Numbered from the stretch's first letter, positions 13,048-26,540 are shown. The stretch is DNA of 64,000 nucleotides from Glandiceps talaboti (GCF_964340395.1 NC_135550.1:18724984-18788983), one strand, 5' to 3'. Translations and numbers: made by a program. The notes: generated by a model not told the origin, from the letters alone.

Positions 13048-13069
13048 GGGGGGGGGGGGGGGGGGGGGG
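13048..13069. repeat. Poly-G tract
   Basis: Run of about 22 G in the probable 3' untranslated part or downstream flank of the small gene. Confidence 0.9.
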
Positions 13070-13569
13070 CTCCCGCAGTCATTTGTACAGACTTCCAATG
13101 TCTCTACACTAGCTTAGTTCCAGGATTATGATCCACATGACAAAAACACCACTGGAATCATTGACTCATGTAATCTAGCAAATGTAAGAACAACACTTTT
13201 GTTTTTTAGTCAGTCTCTCTTTGTCCGCTGAAATCTTGCTTTTCGCAGTAAGATGTCCATGTTTCTGCTAATTTCAGTACAATATATGCTCAAATTGCCA
13301 AATGATATACCATACACATGTACATACTGTATATAATGGCAAGATACATTTCAGGAAACATTGTAGCCATGTATATTTTTGTAATAATGTTATTGTTGTT
13401 AAGTTAGCCAATATAAGTCATGTAATGTCAATACAATGCAAGTATTGACAAGTATCGAGCTGGTCTTACTTTTATCATTGTATTTTTAAATCATTTGTTA
13501 TATATTTTATTGTGAAGCGGTTTGTTATTGTTTTGATGGAAGTCGCTATAGAAAAATAAAGTATTATTA

Positions 13570-16295
13570 TTATTATTATTGCTTATTTTAAATAACACCA
13601 AGTGATGCTTAAGATTTTTTAAATATTTTTTTTTAAAACTTTAAAATTAATATCAGTTGTGTATTGCAACTTATTTTGTTAAGAAATAAATTTTCGAAAA
13701 TGAATATTGTATTGCTTGTATTTCTGTTTTGTGGGTTTGTGATCAGTATTAACCTCCAATGGGCGACACTCAAGAGAGTTAAATCACAATTGGTTCCCTC
13801 CATCTGTCTTTCTATGCATGCACTGTCATTTCTCAGTCTTTGCACAAAGTTAACACATTATATGGGACAGATGCACATCAATTAATTTCATGACAAAGTA
13901 GTGGTCATCTGATAAAATAAATAAATAAATAAAACTCACATCTGGGCTCTCAGAAAACTGTTGTTGCCACTCTTGATTCTCTTATGCAAACTCACTGGAG
14001 ACGGTGGGCCCACAAATATTTTAGTCGTAATTAAAGTAAGTGTACATATGTGATTAGGGAACAGGGAACTCAATGATCACATGACCCTTTTGATTCAAGC
14101 TGAAGGTCATAGTGGAACTTCAAGGCCATCATAATTTGTTTTGCACTTTCTCGAAACTTCCCTGAAACATTTTTGAATACTGAAATATGACTGGTAAAGC
14201 TGAAAATCAGTCTGTAAAAAGCCAAATGTACATACATTTAGAGAAATGTGAAAACAGCATTCATTTTGCATATGAAGTTGTTTTGTAGCAATAATCTGTT
14301 ACCAAGACAACTGATGTCAATATTCCAAATTACACCAAAATATTAGTACATGTATACTGGATATTTGAGAATCCAAAAGTGATATAAGCATGGCAAAATG
14401 TTTTGAATGCAAGTACCTCTCTGTGTGTATATGACTTATAAAACAAAGTTGCCAGAATGTTTAGATATTTGGTTTGGATTGTACAGGGTATTGTACTGAG
14501 TGTGTACAGACTGGAGAAATCATGTTTAGGTGATCCACTTGTTTGTTCTGGTTCTCAGTACCCAACCAACCCAAATTTTCAGTTCCCACATCAAAATAAA
14601 AAAAAAAAACTTTTGTTTTCTCCCACCCTTAATATTTTGTGGAACAGCAAGAATAAACAAGAATCTTGACTTGTTGATGCCATTTACATGTACATGGGGT
14701 GGTGGTGGCAACATTTGTTCACAAAGAGCATTTCTTTCATGGCGGACAGTATGAAAGCAGGGGGCTGAAATTGGGAATGGGCTTGTTACCAGGAATCCCA
14801 TAAAAGTAAGATAGAGAGGAGGAAAAGGAGAGCCTGAGAAACATGAAAAAGATGATTTTTTATTCTTTATCTTTTTTAAAAATTGACTTACCGGCCCATA
14901 GTTGGCATGAAAAAGTTATGAAACACAAAAAATAGGGCCACACTTGTATCAAAAAGAGTGATTTACCATGAAACCAGCCAATGCAAGGTCATCCAGTATG
15001 ATATTACATCACTCAAGTCAAGGTCTACACACACCTCATGTAAGGTACAATACAAAACTATAGTGCCATTGCCTGACTGGTGAAACGTGTGTTGGTTGTT
15101 GGCGAGGATTTTATTTAGGTTTTCTAGTTTGGAAATGTTCATACCTATACTCATGATGATCTGATAATACTGAAGCACTTAAAATTTTAAAAATGTGATA
15201 TTTTATCAAAAAAGTTCAATTTGAGGAGTACTGGGCAAATTAATCTTAAACTTGACGGAAATTTTTGTAGGTGTGTCCAGGTGAAGAATCATTCAAGCCA
15301 ATAACACCTTAAAAGCCTAAAATGGTATTTCTTGTCAAGAGGCTAAAACTACATAACTAAATGCGTACATGTAATTACATTAAAATTTTGTCAGAATGTT
15401 AGGGAGCAATCTAGATGAAGAAAACTGTTGATGAAACGAATACAAAATTGTTTATATACTATTTCTGAGATCTTATAAAAAAAATGTGCAACTTCAAAAC
15501 TACCTGGCAGATATACATATTCAATTGAACATCCTGTTCTGATAATAACTTGAATTTCAATATCAGTTATACACAATGTCATTGACACTATTTTTTTAAA
15601 TTGTTGTTTCCTATTTTTCCCCAAGTGTGTACATTTAAAATTAAAGAGTGGCCATTTTCACTAGTATTTGTCACAGAATCATACTGATAAATCCAAATTA
15701 GTTAATTAGTGTGGCTTTTATTTATACATTAACAGTAAACATATCTATGGTATTTGTTGATATTTTGCAGTCTTGTTGTGTTCAGAAATAAACTTCCAGA
15801 TCCACTATACATGCAATTATCCTTTAATGACTTTCTATTCCTTTTCCAAAACTTACTCCATACTTGTCTGGGTCTGAAAAGTAAAAGAAAATTTATTGAC
15901 ATCAACATCACATGAATGGATACAATAGAAGAAAGTATATCACAACTATTTTGTAGAGTATACAGATATATGGGTAGTAATACACCCTCTGTTTCTGTAA
16001 TTGGTATAAAAGACATATAATCTCCGTTACACTGTAATGATTGGTTGCCATGATGGTGTTATTTGGCGTAGTGTAGTTCGTAATACTATACAGTATCTGT
16101 ATAGTACCTGCCACGACTCACCATAGAGAGTTATTAGGGTTAGAAACAACATGCAACAGTTGGCATCCAGACTAGGTTTGGCAATGCTTACTTAGGGATC
16201 AGAGGGTTGCTTTAGTATAGATCAATTCCTAATGATTACAACTTGTCCTGGCAAATACCGCTGACCTGAACTGAACAAGTACACGACGTAGTATT
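13570..16295. other. Intergenic stretch, no supported gene
   Basis: AT-rich sequence starting after an ATT run at 13563-13581. Short open frames occur on both strands but none shows a family signature. One frame on the minus strand (15729-15873) follows a good acceptor (ttttcag) and has the right phase to continue the second copy of the small gene. I have no other support for it. Confidence 0.5.
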
Positions 16296-16859
16296 TGTAA
16301 ACAAAAACAAGTACATGTGCAAATGGGAGTATCGTATGCACAACTACTTTCCGTGATGAGACCTCGATCGAGACGAAAGGCTTGGACCATGTGCACGAAT
16401 GTTTTCGCCAAGTAACAACTGATCTTATGAAAGCTAATGTAAGAAATCAACTCGCCTGATATATTTACCTTTCCATGATTTCAACTATGCTTGCTCGCTC
16501 GTCGATGTGAGTAGAGAAATCACCAACAACCGGACTGTCATCAACAGATTCGAACTTGCTGCTGTTAAAAAATAATGGTCCATGACAACAGTAATTCATG
16601 GAGCAAATTGGATACTCTGGCAAAAATAAAAAGGGAGCATGCAAATCCATGCAATTCAAGTGAAAAGTAATCACAATCGCATGATTTCAACCTGCCAATG
16701 ACGGTTTTATGTGATTTGCCGAACTCGCATTCGTACCCATTCGGAAGACTTCGAATCTGATGATGAACGTGTGAAGCCATCATCATATTGAGATTGAGCT
16801 TAGGGGTCAACTTTTGAAAGTGAATATGAATATGAATATGATGGTAGCTTCACACTCGT
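16296..16859 (-). repeat. Inverted duplication, arm 2
   Basis: Reverse-complement partner of 10814-11374. Its promoter-side end lies about 620 bp from the golgin-84 start codon, so this copy also sits head to head with a housekeeping gene. Confidence 0.85.
16469..16786 (-). pseudogene. Inverted second copy of the small gene's first two exons
   Basis: Mirror copy of 10887-11204 (positions sum to 27673), with exon equivalents 16720-16786 and 16469-16616 and the same splice signals. The reading frame is intact and nearly identical in sequence to copy 1. I found no copy of the third exon in antisense to copy 1's 12838-12880. A candidate continuation at 15729-15873 fits the phase but would encode an unrelated tail. 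It may be a 5' fragment, a chimeric gene, or a functional twin; labelled as a probable partial copy. Confidence 0.4.
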
Positions 16860-17480
16860 CATGTCTTTTACAGATAAGAGGTCACGACCGAGGTTGAAGG
16901 TTAAATTTACTGAGAATTCTGGGTAAGTCATAGAGCATGCGCAGATTAGTCGCTCCACGTCGTCCTGTTATGGTTTATAAAAAATGGAGTTTCAAAGTTA
17001 GATATCACATTTTTCCAAGTCAAAGAATTGTGTAAAAACTATACACCAAGCAGGTAAGAATAAACAGACATTCACCGGGGGTATAGTCAAAGTGATTAAT
17101 CGAGAAACACTGTCGTCAATGACACAAATGGTGTCAAATAGATAATTACATTCTTGCTTGATAAAATTCGTCATAACATAAATTGACACCTTTCCTTTGG
17201 CTTGGGTATGCGCAGTTTTGTAATCAAAATTGTTCATCGCACTGGAGATATGCACCTTCGCCTCACAAGTATGCAATGACCAGACGAACGATTGTTTTTG
17301 GTGATTCAAGTGGGTCTGTAATTTAATAATAATATTCTTATGATTGTATTTGAAGGACCTGAATAAGGTTGACGCAGACAGCATAACACCAACTCAATTC
17401 AAATAAATGTATATGTAAACCAATCCATACCTAATATATTATAGCAGACTGGAGGGTTTAGGTTATAAGAATTGCAAGAT

Positions 17481-18232
17481 ATGGCCTGGCTTTTGGGGAA
17501 AGCAGAGGACCTTTTAAATAAAGTGGACCAGTCCGCATCTGAGGTCTTGGCAAAAGACAACATCCCAACAGGAGGATCAAGTTTGCATCCTCAAACTGCC
17601 TATCAGAAAGGTTACAACAAACCTGACAACAGTACGGCAAGTGTTAATCAGCAAGACCTCCAAGCAGCTTACATAAACAAAAGTGTATCCACTGGTAATC
17701 TTGCAACTTATTTAGCAAATACAAGTAACATCAAAAGAGCAAACACTGAGAATCCATTGAACCAACAAGCCCAATCACCACAGAAAGCTGTGAGGACTTT
17801 CCAGTCGAAACCAAAGAGAGAGGTGGAGGATGAAAAGTTGTTTGAATTTCTGAATAGCCCAGAAACACTAAGTACTGAAAGAAAGGAAAAGAAAAAAATG
17901 AATGGGAAACATTCAAGACAGTCTAGTACGTCATCTACGACATCAATCAGAAGTGTCAAAACTGATAAAACAGATAATATCTCCAATCCTGGTAGTGTTG
18001 GAATTACTATTAACGTTGATCATTCAGGTAAGGGTACTGTTCATGTTGTTGTGTTAGAAATCGTGTCTGACCACTCAGCCAGACAGTGATCCATTTGTCA
18101 TTTGTGCAGCAGGTATCAATTTAGAAGAAATAGTTTCGAAGTTTACCAACAAATCACTTTTGCTGGACTAATTTTGCAAATTGACCAAATATGTATGACT
18201 TGCAAATATTTTGCTAAGCTGTCAATATGTGT

Positions 18233-18320
<88 letters not shown>

Positions 18321-21300
18321 TGCCTCCTTGTAGGAGAATCAAACATTTGAAGAATGTCACAGATAGACTGAAGATTGGTGTACACAATTTGTCAACAGTC
18401 AACTGAAGCAAACTTAGTTTGTAGTGCTATAGTTTCTAACCATAGAGTTGACCTGATTTTGAAAATCAATCAAAGTGAATGATTGCAAGTCTAGGATAAA
18501 GTAAGATAAGCCTGTGATGAATAATGAATGTCAAGACATTGTATTTTCAGTATAAGTTGTTCATTTTATCAATACTTGATATTTCAGCAGATGACCACAC
18601 TGATGGGAGTGATAGTGCAGTAGGTAATGATACTATTGACTCTGTACAGACTGCCACACCAGAACAACAACATGAACATATGGTGAATGCACACTCACAA
18701 CAACTCTCATCACTGGAATTGGAAAATAAATTATTGAAAAATGAAGTATCATCACTGAATCAAGAAATGGCATCAGTTGTACAGAGAGCCAAGTCAGCGC
18801 AAGAAGGTACATTACCAGTTCCCCAAAACCTCATAACATGCACAAACAAGTCCTATTGTTCTTATATTATTCATTTGCCCAATGGCCGACAACTTAGACT
18901 GTCTAATACCGGGTAGTAAAAATTATTTTGATGCTCATGAATATTAGCACCAGGCAGTGTTGCTCATAAATTTTACCACTGAGTCAGCATTATTCATTCG
19001 AGTATTGGTAAATATGATACAGTTACACTTGCCATCAAAATAATAAAATGTAAAATGTGTTCATATGTGAAACTTCAAGCAAAAACCTAAATCTTTTACT
19101 GCAGTATGTCACACTACTGTGAACTATTCATTCATAGCAAGCATGGGATTTAGGATAAAAAAGACTGAGTTTGATGTAAAATTGTAAGATGATGAAAATT
19201 TGTGGATAACTGATATTCCAACATAAATATGGCATATATCTCACTTTTGTCTTCAAAATCGTGACAAAGAGTATTGGAAATTGTTGCTTTTCAGAGGTTA
19301 GTAGACTTCGACATCAAATACGGAACAAGAGCTCTCAAATGACTGAATCTGATAGTGTACTGCGTCAAATGAGATCCAGGGAAGATGACATGTCAGAGGC
19401 CTTAGCTGCCAAAGATTCACAGCTAGCTGTGTTGAGAGTAAGACTGGAGGATGCTGACAAAGAAGTCAAAGCCAAAACACATGTTATTGCAAATTTACGA
19501 TCAGAAAATGAAAGGTAATGTTGTAAGATTATAAACTGCTGAATGCTAAGCAGTATTGCCAATGAACAGAAACTGTGAACCAAAGAGGGAATACTTTTTG
19601 ATACATTTCCATAATGTGCAAGTAATCATTTAAAATACAATTAGAGAACTCATCGTCATTAATATATTATGAATTCATAACATGTATTTGTCCATATCAC
19701 ACAGAGAATCACAAAATGGTAGAAACATTACTAACAACACAGCTATTCATTCAAAAATCATGTGGATTTACAGAACAGCAAAGTAAAGTGTTATCTGTAT
19801 GTGCCACAATTGTTTATACCATCAACATCAAGTGTAAAAGTAATATGTATACTATATCATGTGCTAATTGACCACATTAGAAAGGCTACATGCTAGAGAA
19901 AGGCTACATGCTCTAGCATGTAGCCTTTCTAATGTGGTCAAGGCTTGTAAATAAACCAATTGAAACAGTATACTTTTACACTTGATATGAATGCTATAAA
20001 CAATGGTACAGGTGTTCTATCTTAGTACCAATTGTCCCAAGAATTATCTTGGTAGAACAGGTTTTAAAATAAGAAGATGAAACAACAACATATACATTAG
20101 TGTTTATTGGTGAATATTTGATTTGTTTTGAATATATAGGATACTAAAAGACCACGATGACTCCAGTGGGATACAGGGCCAAGCTATGGATTCTATTAGA
20201 GAGAAATTTCATGAAACAGAAGCAGCATTAAAGCGAGAACAGGAGTCATTCAAAATAGCACAGGTAGGTACCCTAACTGAGTTGGTGGTTGTCTATGTAC
20301 AGGATTTGGCTGATTACAAAATAGCACAGGTAGGTGACTGTGTTAGATGTTGTCTACTGACAAAATAGCACAGTTAGGTAAATGAATTTATTGTCTAATA
20401 ATGCAAATAATGCTCCTTTTCTCCTGAGAGCTCAAGGTACTCACAATTATTACCCGTGGCATGGATCAGTGATGGCACAGTGGCCCTGTATACTTCCTCA
20501 ACTCCCTGGGAAGCATACAATCCATTGCAGCCTCTATAAAAGCATAGGATTAAAGCGTTCACCTTGAAGCCTTTATCCTACCAGATTCCCAATTATATAG
20601 CAGGGTTGACTGAGGCACAGTCATGGGTCAAATCATGCCCAAGGACTTTAGCCATTCAGAAACAAATGATAGCTACAGGGCTTAGGGCTCGCTAACTACA
20701 CAGGCTGTTTGAAAATAGTGGCAAATAGGCAACTGAATTTGTCAGAATTCAAAATAGCACACTTATGCAAGGAGCTGGTTGTTGTGTACAGGAATTATCT
20801 GTTTACAAAATAGCACAGGTAACTGAGTTGGTTGTTGTCGACATAATTTGTCTGTTTGCAGAATAGCACAGTTAGTCAACTGAATTTGTTCTTTACAGGA
20901 CTTCTGTGTTTATAAATGAGTTAGGCAACTGATTTTATCTGTGCTCTTTTTTCAAAACCTAGTGCTATCCAATATTTGTGAAATCTAGTACGATAGTACG
21001 ATTGGTAGAAATGTGATGCTGATGAACTATGGCAGTGATTGCCCTCCTGCACACTGTATTTGAATTGTTTGTCATACCCACTATCACATCAGTTTTTAAA
21101 TGGCCATACAGTTGTCTATATTGTACACATATGTTGCATATAACTATATACGGTTTATTTTGTCATGTCATATCTATTGGATCATAGCCATAACATCATA
21201 TACATTTTCTTTGTTTGTACTGACAGGCTGAAGCCATGACAAGGCAGACCAGGCTGGAAGGGGAACATAGAAGTCTTGCGGAAACCCTTACAACAATGCA

Positions 21301-21478
21301 GAAGAAATACAATAGTGAAAAATGTATCTTTTGTTGTGACATTTGAGATATAGTGTTGATGTTATTTATCTAAAACTAATGAATTTCAAACAATTTCTGG
21401 ATAAAATTGCATATCAAGTGTTCAATAGGTTCTCAAAATGTGTTTTAAAAATTTTGTAATAATTGTAAAATTATCTGT

Positions 21479-21519
<41 letters not shown>

Positions 21520-24500
21520 TTTGACATTTTGACGGCACACAAATTCTTTGTACTTTGTTAACAGATTTAAAGAAAAATAATCATAAAATGAAATGAAATG
21601 ACTGATTGAATTGACTTCCTTTAGACATGTACATCAAATTCCATGTTGGATAGACATTTTTTGCACAATTACATATTCCTAATATTTTCCAAATGTTCAA
21701 TCAAGGAAAATATGAGTGACCTAAGGGGCCCTGGTTACTACAAGTCACTAGACGATTAGTGACAACCCTTAGGTCACGAGTATTTTCCAGCTGAATGAAG
21801 AAAAATATTGGGGAATAATATAATTATACCATTGACTAACCATTTGTCAGTAATATGAAAAAAACAGGGGAAAGTAATGGCAATTTTTAGTGTTTTGACT
21901 CGTATTTCGAATACAGTGGAACCAATGATGTAGACATGTATTGTCATGATGTAGAACAACCAGCGTATATATATTCCATATTTATTTGTTGAACCTGGCT
22001 CCTGCATGGTATAATAGTTTTTATTGATGTCTGTGAAGATAATAGCATACATTTGTAAATCTATCAGTGCATGCTGATTTTACAAAATTCTGCTCCAGAT
22101 CAAAGTACATTGACTTTAACTGACATGAAAACAGCTCGCGTCCATGAACTGGCCATGCAGTTGAAAACAGCCAAGGGTAACCTAGATTCTGTCAAACAAG
22201 AATTGAATGACTACAAACAAAAAGCCACCAGGATACTACAGGTAAGACAAGACAAAACCAAGAAGTTGTAGTGGACTTTGGTTTATAATATTGCCAGACA
22301 TTCATTTTGATATGATAATTTTTATCATAGTTACACTTTGATGTTACTCCCCAATATTTTTCTTAGTTCAGCCAAGGAAAATACAAGTGATCTAAGGGGG
22401 ATTTGTCACTACGAGTTGCTGGACGAGTAGTGACAACCCTTAGGTCATGAGAATTTTATGACTGAATGAAGGAAAATATTGGAGGATAATATAATTATAC
22501 AAGTGTCAGTAATATCAAAGGAAAATCGGCAAAGTAATGGTAATTTTGAATGTTTTGACTCAGATTTCGAACACAGCAGAACCAGTGTTATAGACATGCA
22601 CTGTCATGACATAGATGTGTGCTGTCGTGATGTAGAATGACCAGAGTATATATTTTTTGGAGGTATAAAGAAGCTATCGTGTAAATACCAGACAGTATAT
22701 CCAAAAAATATAACTGTTGCTTGAGTAGAAACATTATGCTTGATCATGAGATTGAATGAAGTTTTAAGTAATGTCAGTGTGAAATTACAAAATAAATTGA
22801 TTTTTTTTTTGCGTTTTTTTAAAACAAGTCCAAGGACAAATTGATAAACAGCTTGAAAGAAGGTAATCCATCTGGGGATCAAGGAGTATTAGCTGGCATT
22901 GAGTTGGAAGAAATACAACAAGAAAAAGAAGATATGAAGGAAGAGTTACAGCAGTCCAAAATGAAAATTGAACAGTTGCGTTCAGAGTTACAGGTAAAGA
23001 ATTGGGTTTCTGAAAAGCTCTATAAGTGAGAACAGCACTGTGTGTTAGCCTATACTGATTACTAGTTTACTAGCCGTTAGCAACAAATTAGAAAAAACAA
23101 ACACTTTTGTGTGCTGTAGTGGGGAATTATGTTTACAAATACAGTCACTTACTTCTCATTCATGAAACCAGTGCTATGCATGTTTTAAAATTTCCGTGAC
23201 ATCTTGCACCAAGTACTTACTGTCACTAAGAATATACAATTTGACAATAATGATATTTTCCCAACACCAGCTGAGACTAACTCTCAGATTAAAATCTGCT
23301 GTACCCCCAGGATTTGGAGTTTCAGTCACAGACCGATTCTGACATGGCACAAGAACAAATTCAAGATTTGGAGTCCCAGTTAAGTGATGAACGAAGACAG
23401 CATAAAGAATTAGTGACAGAACTGGCTGAGAAAACTGATGAATTGAAGTACAACCAGCAAGAACTACACAGGCAAAAGACAAACTTCCAAGTACGGATAC
23501 AAGATAGAGAAGATGAAATACAGAAACTAAGACATCAGGTATTTGCTATGGTCATTGTTGTCGCTGTACACGCTGCAGGTTTTTTTTTTTCAGAGAGTAG
23601 GTCCTGAATTACAGACAATCTATCTGCACTTCTCTGCTGTGTCTTGCAACTGTGTCAGTAAATTAGCTTACATTATAATCTAATCTAATCTAATCTAATC
23701 TAATCTAATCTAATCTAATCTACTGTTCTCGTATAGCACATTCCATGAAAATATCTCAATGTGCTATACAAAACACAAGTATAATTCATGTGCAAAACAA
23801 CACTGAACATCTTTCTAAAAAGATAGCTTGCATTTCATACCTAAAATATGTTTTCTACTGTGTGTATAAATTTGTTTGCGAAAGCTAAAATAACATGTGT
23901 CTACTGTGTATAAATTTGTCTGTGATAGCTGACTACCAAAACGATGAGCACGACAACACAGAGTGAACTAGAAAACAGATTACATGCCCTGACAGAGAGT
24001 CTGATTCAAAAACAAACCATGCTTGAAGCACTCAGTACAGAGAAGAATTCATTGGTGGTTCAACTTGAACGGTTGGAGGTAAGAAAATTAGAACATGTCA
24101 ATAACTTTAATATACAGGTTTAAAGTATACACTGTTTAAAAGACTTGATCCACTCACTTTATCTCAGCATCCAAAAAGAGCAGCTGCAGTGTTCTGTCTG
24201 AAATTTCTAAATGAGCTAAGATACAGGATTGGTTTATATTTCAGGTTTTGAGCCTTTCTTATATCAAAAATGTTGACAATTATTATCTGCTGAATATGTT
24301 ACAATTTTCTACTCGTTTTAACACATTACAATATCCTATATGAGTTTCTGTTTGTAATATGAACTTACAAATACAATTTACAAATGAAAGTTTTTGAGAA
24401 CCTAAATACAGATAATATGTTACATTTGAGTGCTAACAATCCCTATAAATGTACTCAGAGTTTGTTTTGTATTGCTTCTGTCAGAGACAGCGTGATGAAG

Positions 24501-26127
24501 CCCAAGCAGTTACAGCTATTAGAACTAGCAGTCATAACCATACAATGTCAATACAGATGGAAGAATCTGAAGAAGGTAATGTTTTATCTTTCTACCCAGA
24601 TTCGCATTTTTCAAAATTGTTGACCTCATTGATGAAGATACAGATTCATTGTATGTTAGAGGGTCCTATCTGTGATTACCTACATGTATCTTGGTTTGCT
24701 GAAAACATAGTTTTGATTTCTGTCCAGATACACACCATTGTTAGTGTATTTGACCACTTTGATACAAATTGAGAGTATATTATGGGGCCTCTCATAAGAC
24801 TTGGGTGAGGAAACTGTGGACATGATAATGAATTTATCTGTATACTAAGATACAGAACACTGTATTTGACCACTTATAGGCAGTGATATATTAATCAACT
24901 GTATACTAGGGTGTCCTATACCTAACACCCTAGCTTAATTGCTAATGATGATCTCAAAGGTAGTAAAGTTTTGTGAGTGAAGTGATACTGTATATAAAAT
25001 AGATGACTTGAGATGTTTTGTCACTCAGAGTTTGAACACCTTGAATGGTCAACCCTTATATATAATACTTTGATTTTCCCGTTATACTTTGATTTGGTAA
25101 TGTCTGCATGGCCTTGCTTACTCCAAAATCATTGTAAATGCAATGTAGAGTTTCTTACAATTAACAACCAATGCAAGTGGCAGCAAGATTTGTCAAAGAC
25201 GATAAACTGATCTACAGAGTCGGGTTTCTTCAGAAGTGAGCTCCCTTGATGTATGTAAAATTTGTTGTGTTTTTTATCTGCTTCTCAGGAATACGACAAC
25301 GCAATATGCCAATGTTTTTGTACGAGTCACCAAATGACACTGGTGTTACAAGAGGGATGAAGAAAGCTGCCAATACATTGGACAGATTTAGTGTCAAACT
25401 AGGCATTTTCCTGAGAAGATATCCCATAGCCAGATTATTTGTCATATTTTACATGGTAAGTCGAGTCATTAAATAATTCACCATACTGATAATTCAGTAG
25501 AATTGTATACCAGAATGAGAAACAGGTGCATAATATATTAGATATGCACTAGTTGTTATACATCGGTTGATACACATATTGCAATTTTCACTCCAGTTCT
25601 GTCATATTTTAACATCTCGTACTGAAATCAATGACCATATTGTTTGTTTGTTTGTTGAGTTTGATTGAGGGAATGCTTTTAGCCCGAACAGTCAACAGTA
25701 GCATCATTTTTTCCACCAATTCTATAAATGTCTTAGAGCTGTTTAACTTTCATATAGGACATTTTATCTATTTATAATAAATGCAACAATTACATAAAGT
25801 CTTGTTCAAAACTTCAAATATTTCATACCTCAGAGTCACAAGAGATCTTCCTCAGGGATAGCAGAATTATGATGTATGCAGACAGTCACTTGGTAGTTAG
25901 TGTTAGCGTTGGTGTAGGATATTTTCTATTTATCATAATTTTTATATACTATGAACCGTATATGACCAGCAATCGATGTACCATGGCAGGACACACAGAC
26001 TTTACTATTGATTGGTTTGTACTTTCAGATTCTTTTACATCTATGGGTGATGGTGGTGCTACTGACATATACACCAGAGATGCATGGCACAGATTACCAT
26101 CTAGGAGCAGCACCAAAACCCCCCTAA
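17481..26127 (+). CDS. GOLGA5: Golgin-84 (golgin subfamily A member 5)
   Basis: Tail-anchored coiled-coil tether of Golgi membranes, needed for ribbon structure and retrograde vesicle capture (family knowledge). Twelve coding exons: 17481-18027, 18588-18806, 19295-19514, 20140-20263, 21227-21323, 22099-22241, 22829-22993, 23311-23538, 23929-24078, 24485-24575, 25289-25455, 26029-26127. All phases close and the total of 2250 nt encodes 749 aa, against 731 in human. The ATG at 17481 gives MAWLLGKAEDLLNKVDQ, matching the family N terminus. Residues ~1-200 are low-complexity and polar. From ~200 to ~660 heptad-rich coiled coil follows, including KDSQLAVLRVRLEDAD, LIQKQTMLEALSTEKNSLV and DYKQKATRILQ. 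The C terminus has the conserved FSVKLGIFLRRYPIARLFV, then one membrane span around LLHLWVMVVLLTY and a short tail. The tail ends GAAPKPP and so differs from vertebrates. Confidence 0.95.
18237..18319. repeat. (AC)n microsatellite
   Basis: About 41 uninterrupted AC units in GOLGA5 intron 1. Confidence 0.95.
19828..19990. repeat. Fold-back element with perfect 29-bp hairpin
   Basis: Perfect inverted arms 19870-19898 and 19911-19939 (gaccacattagaaaggctac...) enclose a 12-base loop that itself repeats aggctacatg. Outside these, tcaagtgtaaaagtaatatg and agtatacttttacacttga form a second, imperfect pair. The whole looks like a ~160-bp fold-back MITE in GOLGA5 intron 3. Confidence 0.8.
20251..20935 (+). 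repeat. Array of degenerate copies of the exon 4 splice-donor region
   Basis: The end of GOLGA5 exon 4 and its donor (caaaatagcacaggtaggt, 20251) recur in the following intron at 20317, 20361, 20750, 20806 and 20859. Between them are related spacers (gttggttgttgt, gtacaggaatt). Spacing is 44-66 bp within each cluster, with one gap of ~390 bp. Copies progressively lose the GT context (cacagttag, cacactta). Confidence 0.75.
21479..21520. repeat. (ATC)n microsatellite
   Basis: About 13 trinucleotide units in GOLGA5 intron 5. Confidence 0.9.
21700..21985 (+). repeat. Intronic hairpin-bearing repeat, copy A
   Basis: Starts near caaggaaaatatgagtgacc and contains an internal inverted pair (gtgacctaaggg ... 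cccttaggtcac). It is repeated directly at 22370-22650 in the next intron, with about 80% similarity by eye over ~280 bp. Exon 6 of GOLGA5 lies between the copies. Confidence 0.75.
22370..22650 (+). repeat. Intronic hairpin-bearing repeat, copy B
   Basis: Direct repeat of 21700-21985 in GOLGA5 intron 6, sharing agtgacaacccttaggtca, the ggataatataattata block and the catgatgtagaa block. No coding potential seen; MITE-like. Confidence 0.75.
23675..23721. repeat. (TAATC)n microsatellite
   Basis: About nine pentanucleotide units in GOLGA5 intron 8. Confidence 0.9.
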
Positions 26128-26540
26128 CACAAAGATAAATATAGAGAGACATTTACATTATTATGCTATTCAACTATGATGATATATGACTCAATTGTGC
26201 TGATATAGGACTCCCCTGTGATGATATACAATTCACCAATGATGATATACAGTTCACCTTTGATGATATAGGACTGTACATCATATGGAATACCGAGAAA
26301 TGTCCCAACTCTTTTGGATTCTGTTCTATGGAGACTTAGATTTTCTCTGTCTGAGAGTTCAAGGCCATTTTTGGTTTAAGACTATGGACCAAGATAGCAC
26401 TTTTTATGTTGTACATGCAAATCATTGCTTTGTCTTCAACAACGATTCTACACTTGACTCTTGGAAGTTTCTGATTCTGCCCCACATTCAGTGACAACCC
26501 TCTATTCTGTTCTTTTTTTCCTTAGCACAGAAATAAAAAG
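26128..26540 (+). other. Probable GOLGA5 3' untranslated region with short tandem repeat
   Basis: Follows the stop codon at 26125-26127. Between about 26176 and 26275, ~20-bp units containing gatgatata and alternating ggact or attcacc recur five times. A polyadenylation signal AATAAA lies at 26532-26537 and another near 26741. The transcript end is inferred. Confidence 0.5.

Noticed and set aside
17472-17480. Alternative GOLGA5 start nine bases upstream
   Set aside because: That codon is TTG. The ATG at 17481 gives the conserved golgin-84 N terminus.
18102-18385. His-Thr and Val-Cys repeat frames
   Set aside because: Translations of the AC microsatellite in GOLGA5 intron 1.
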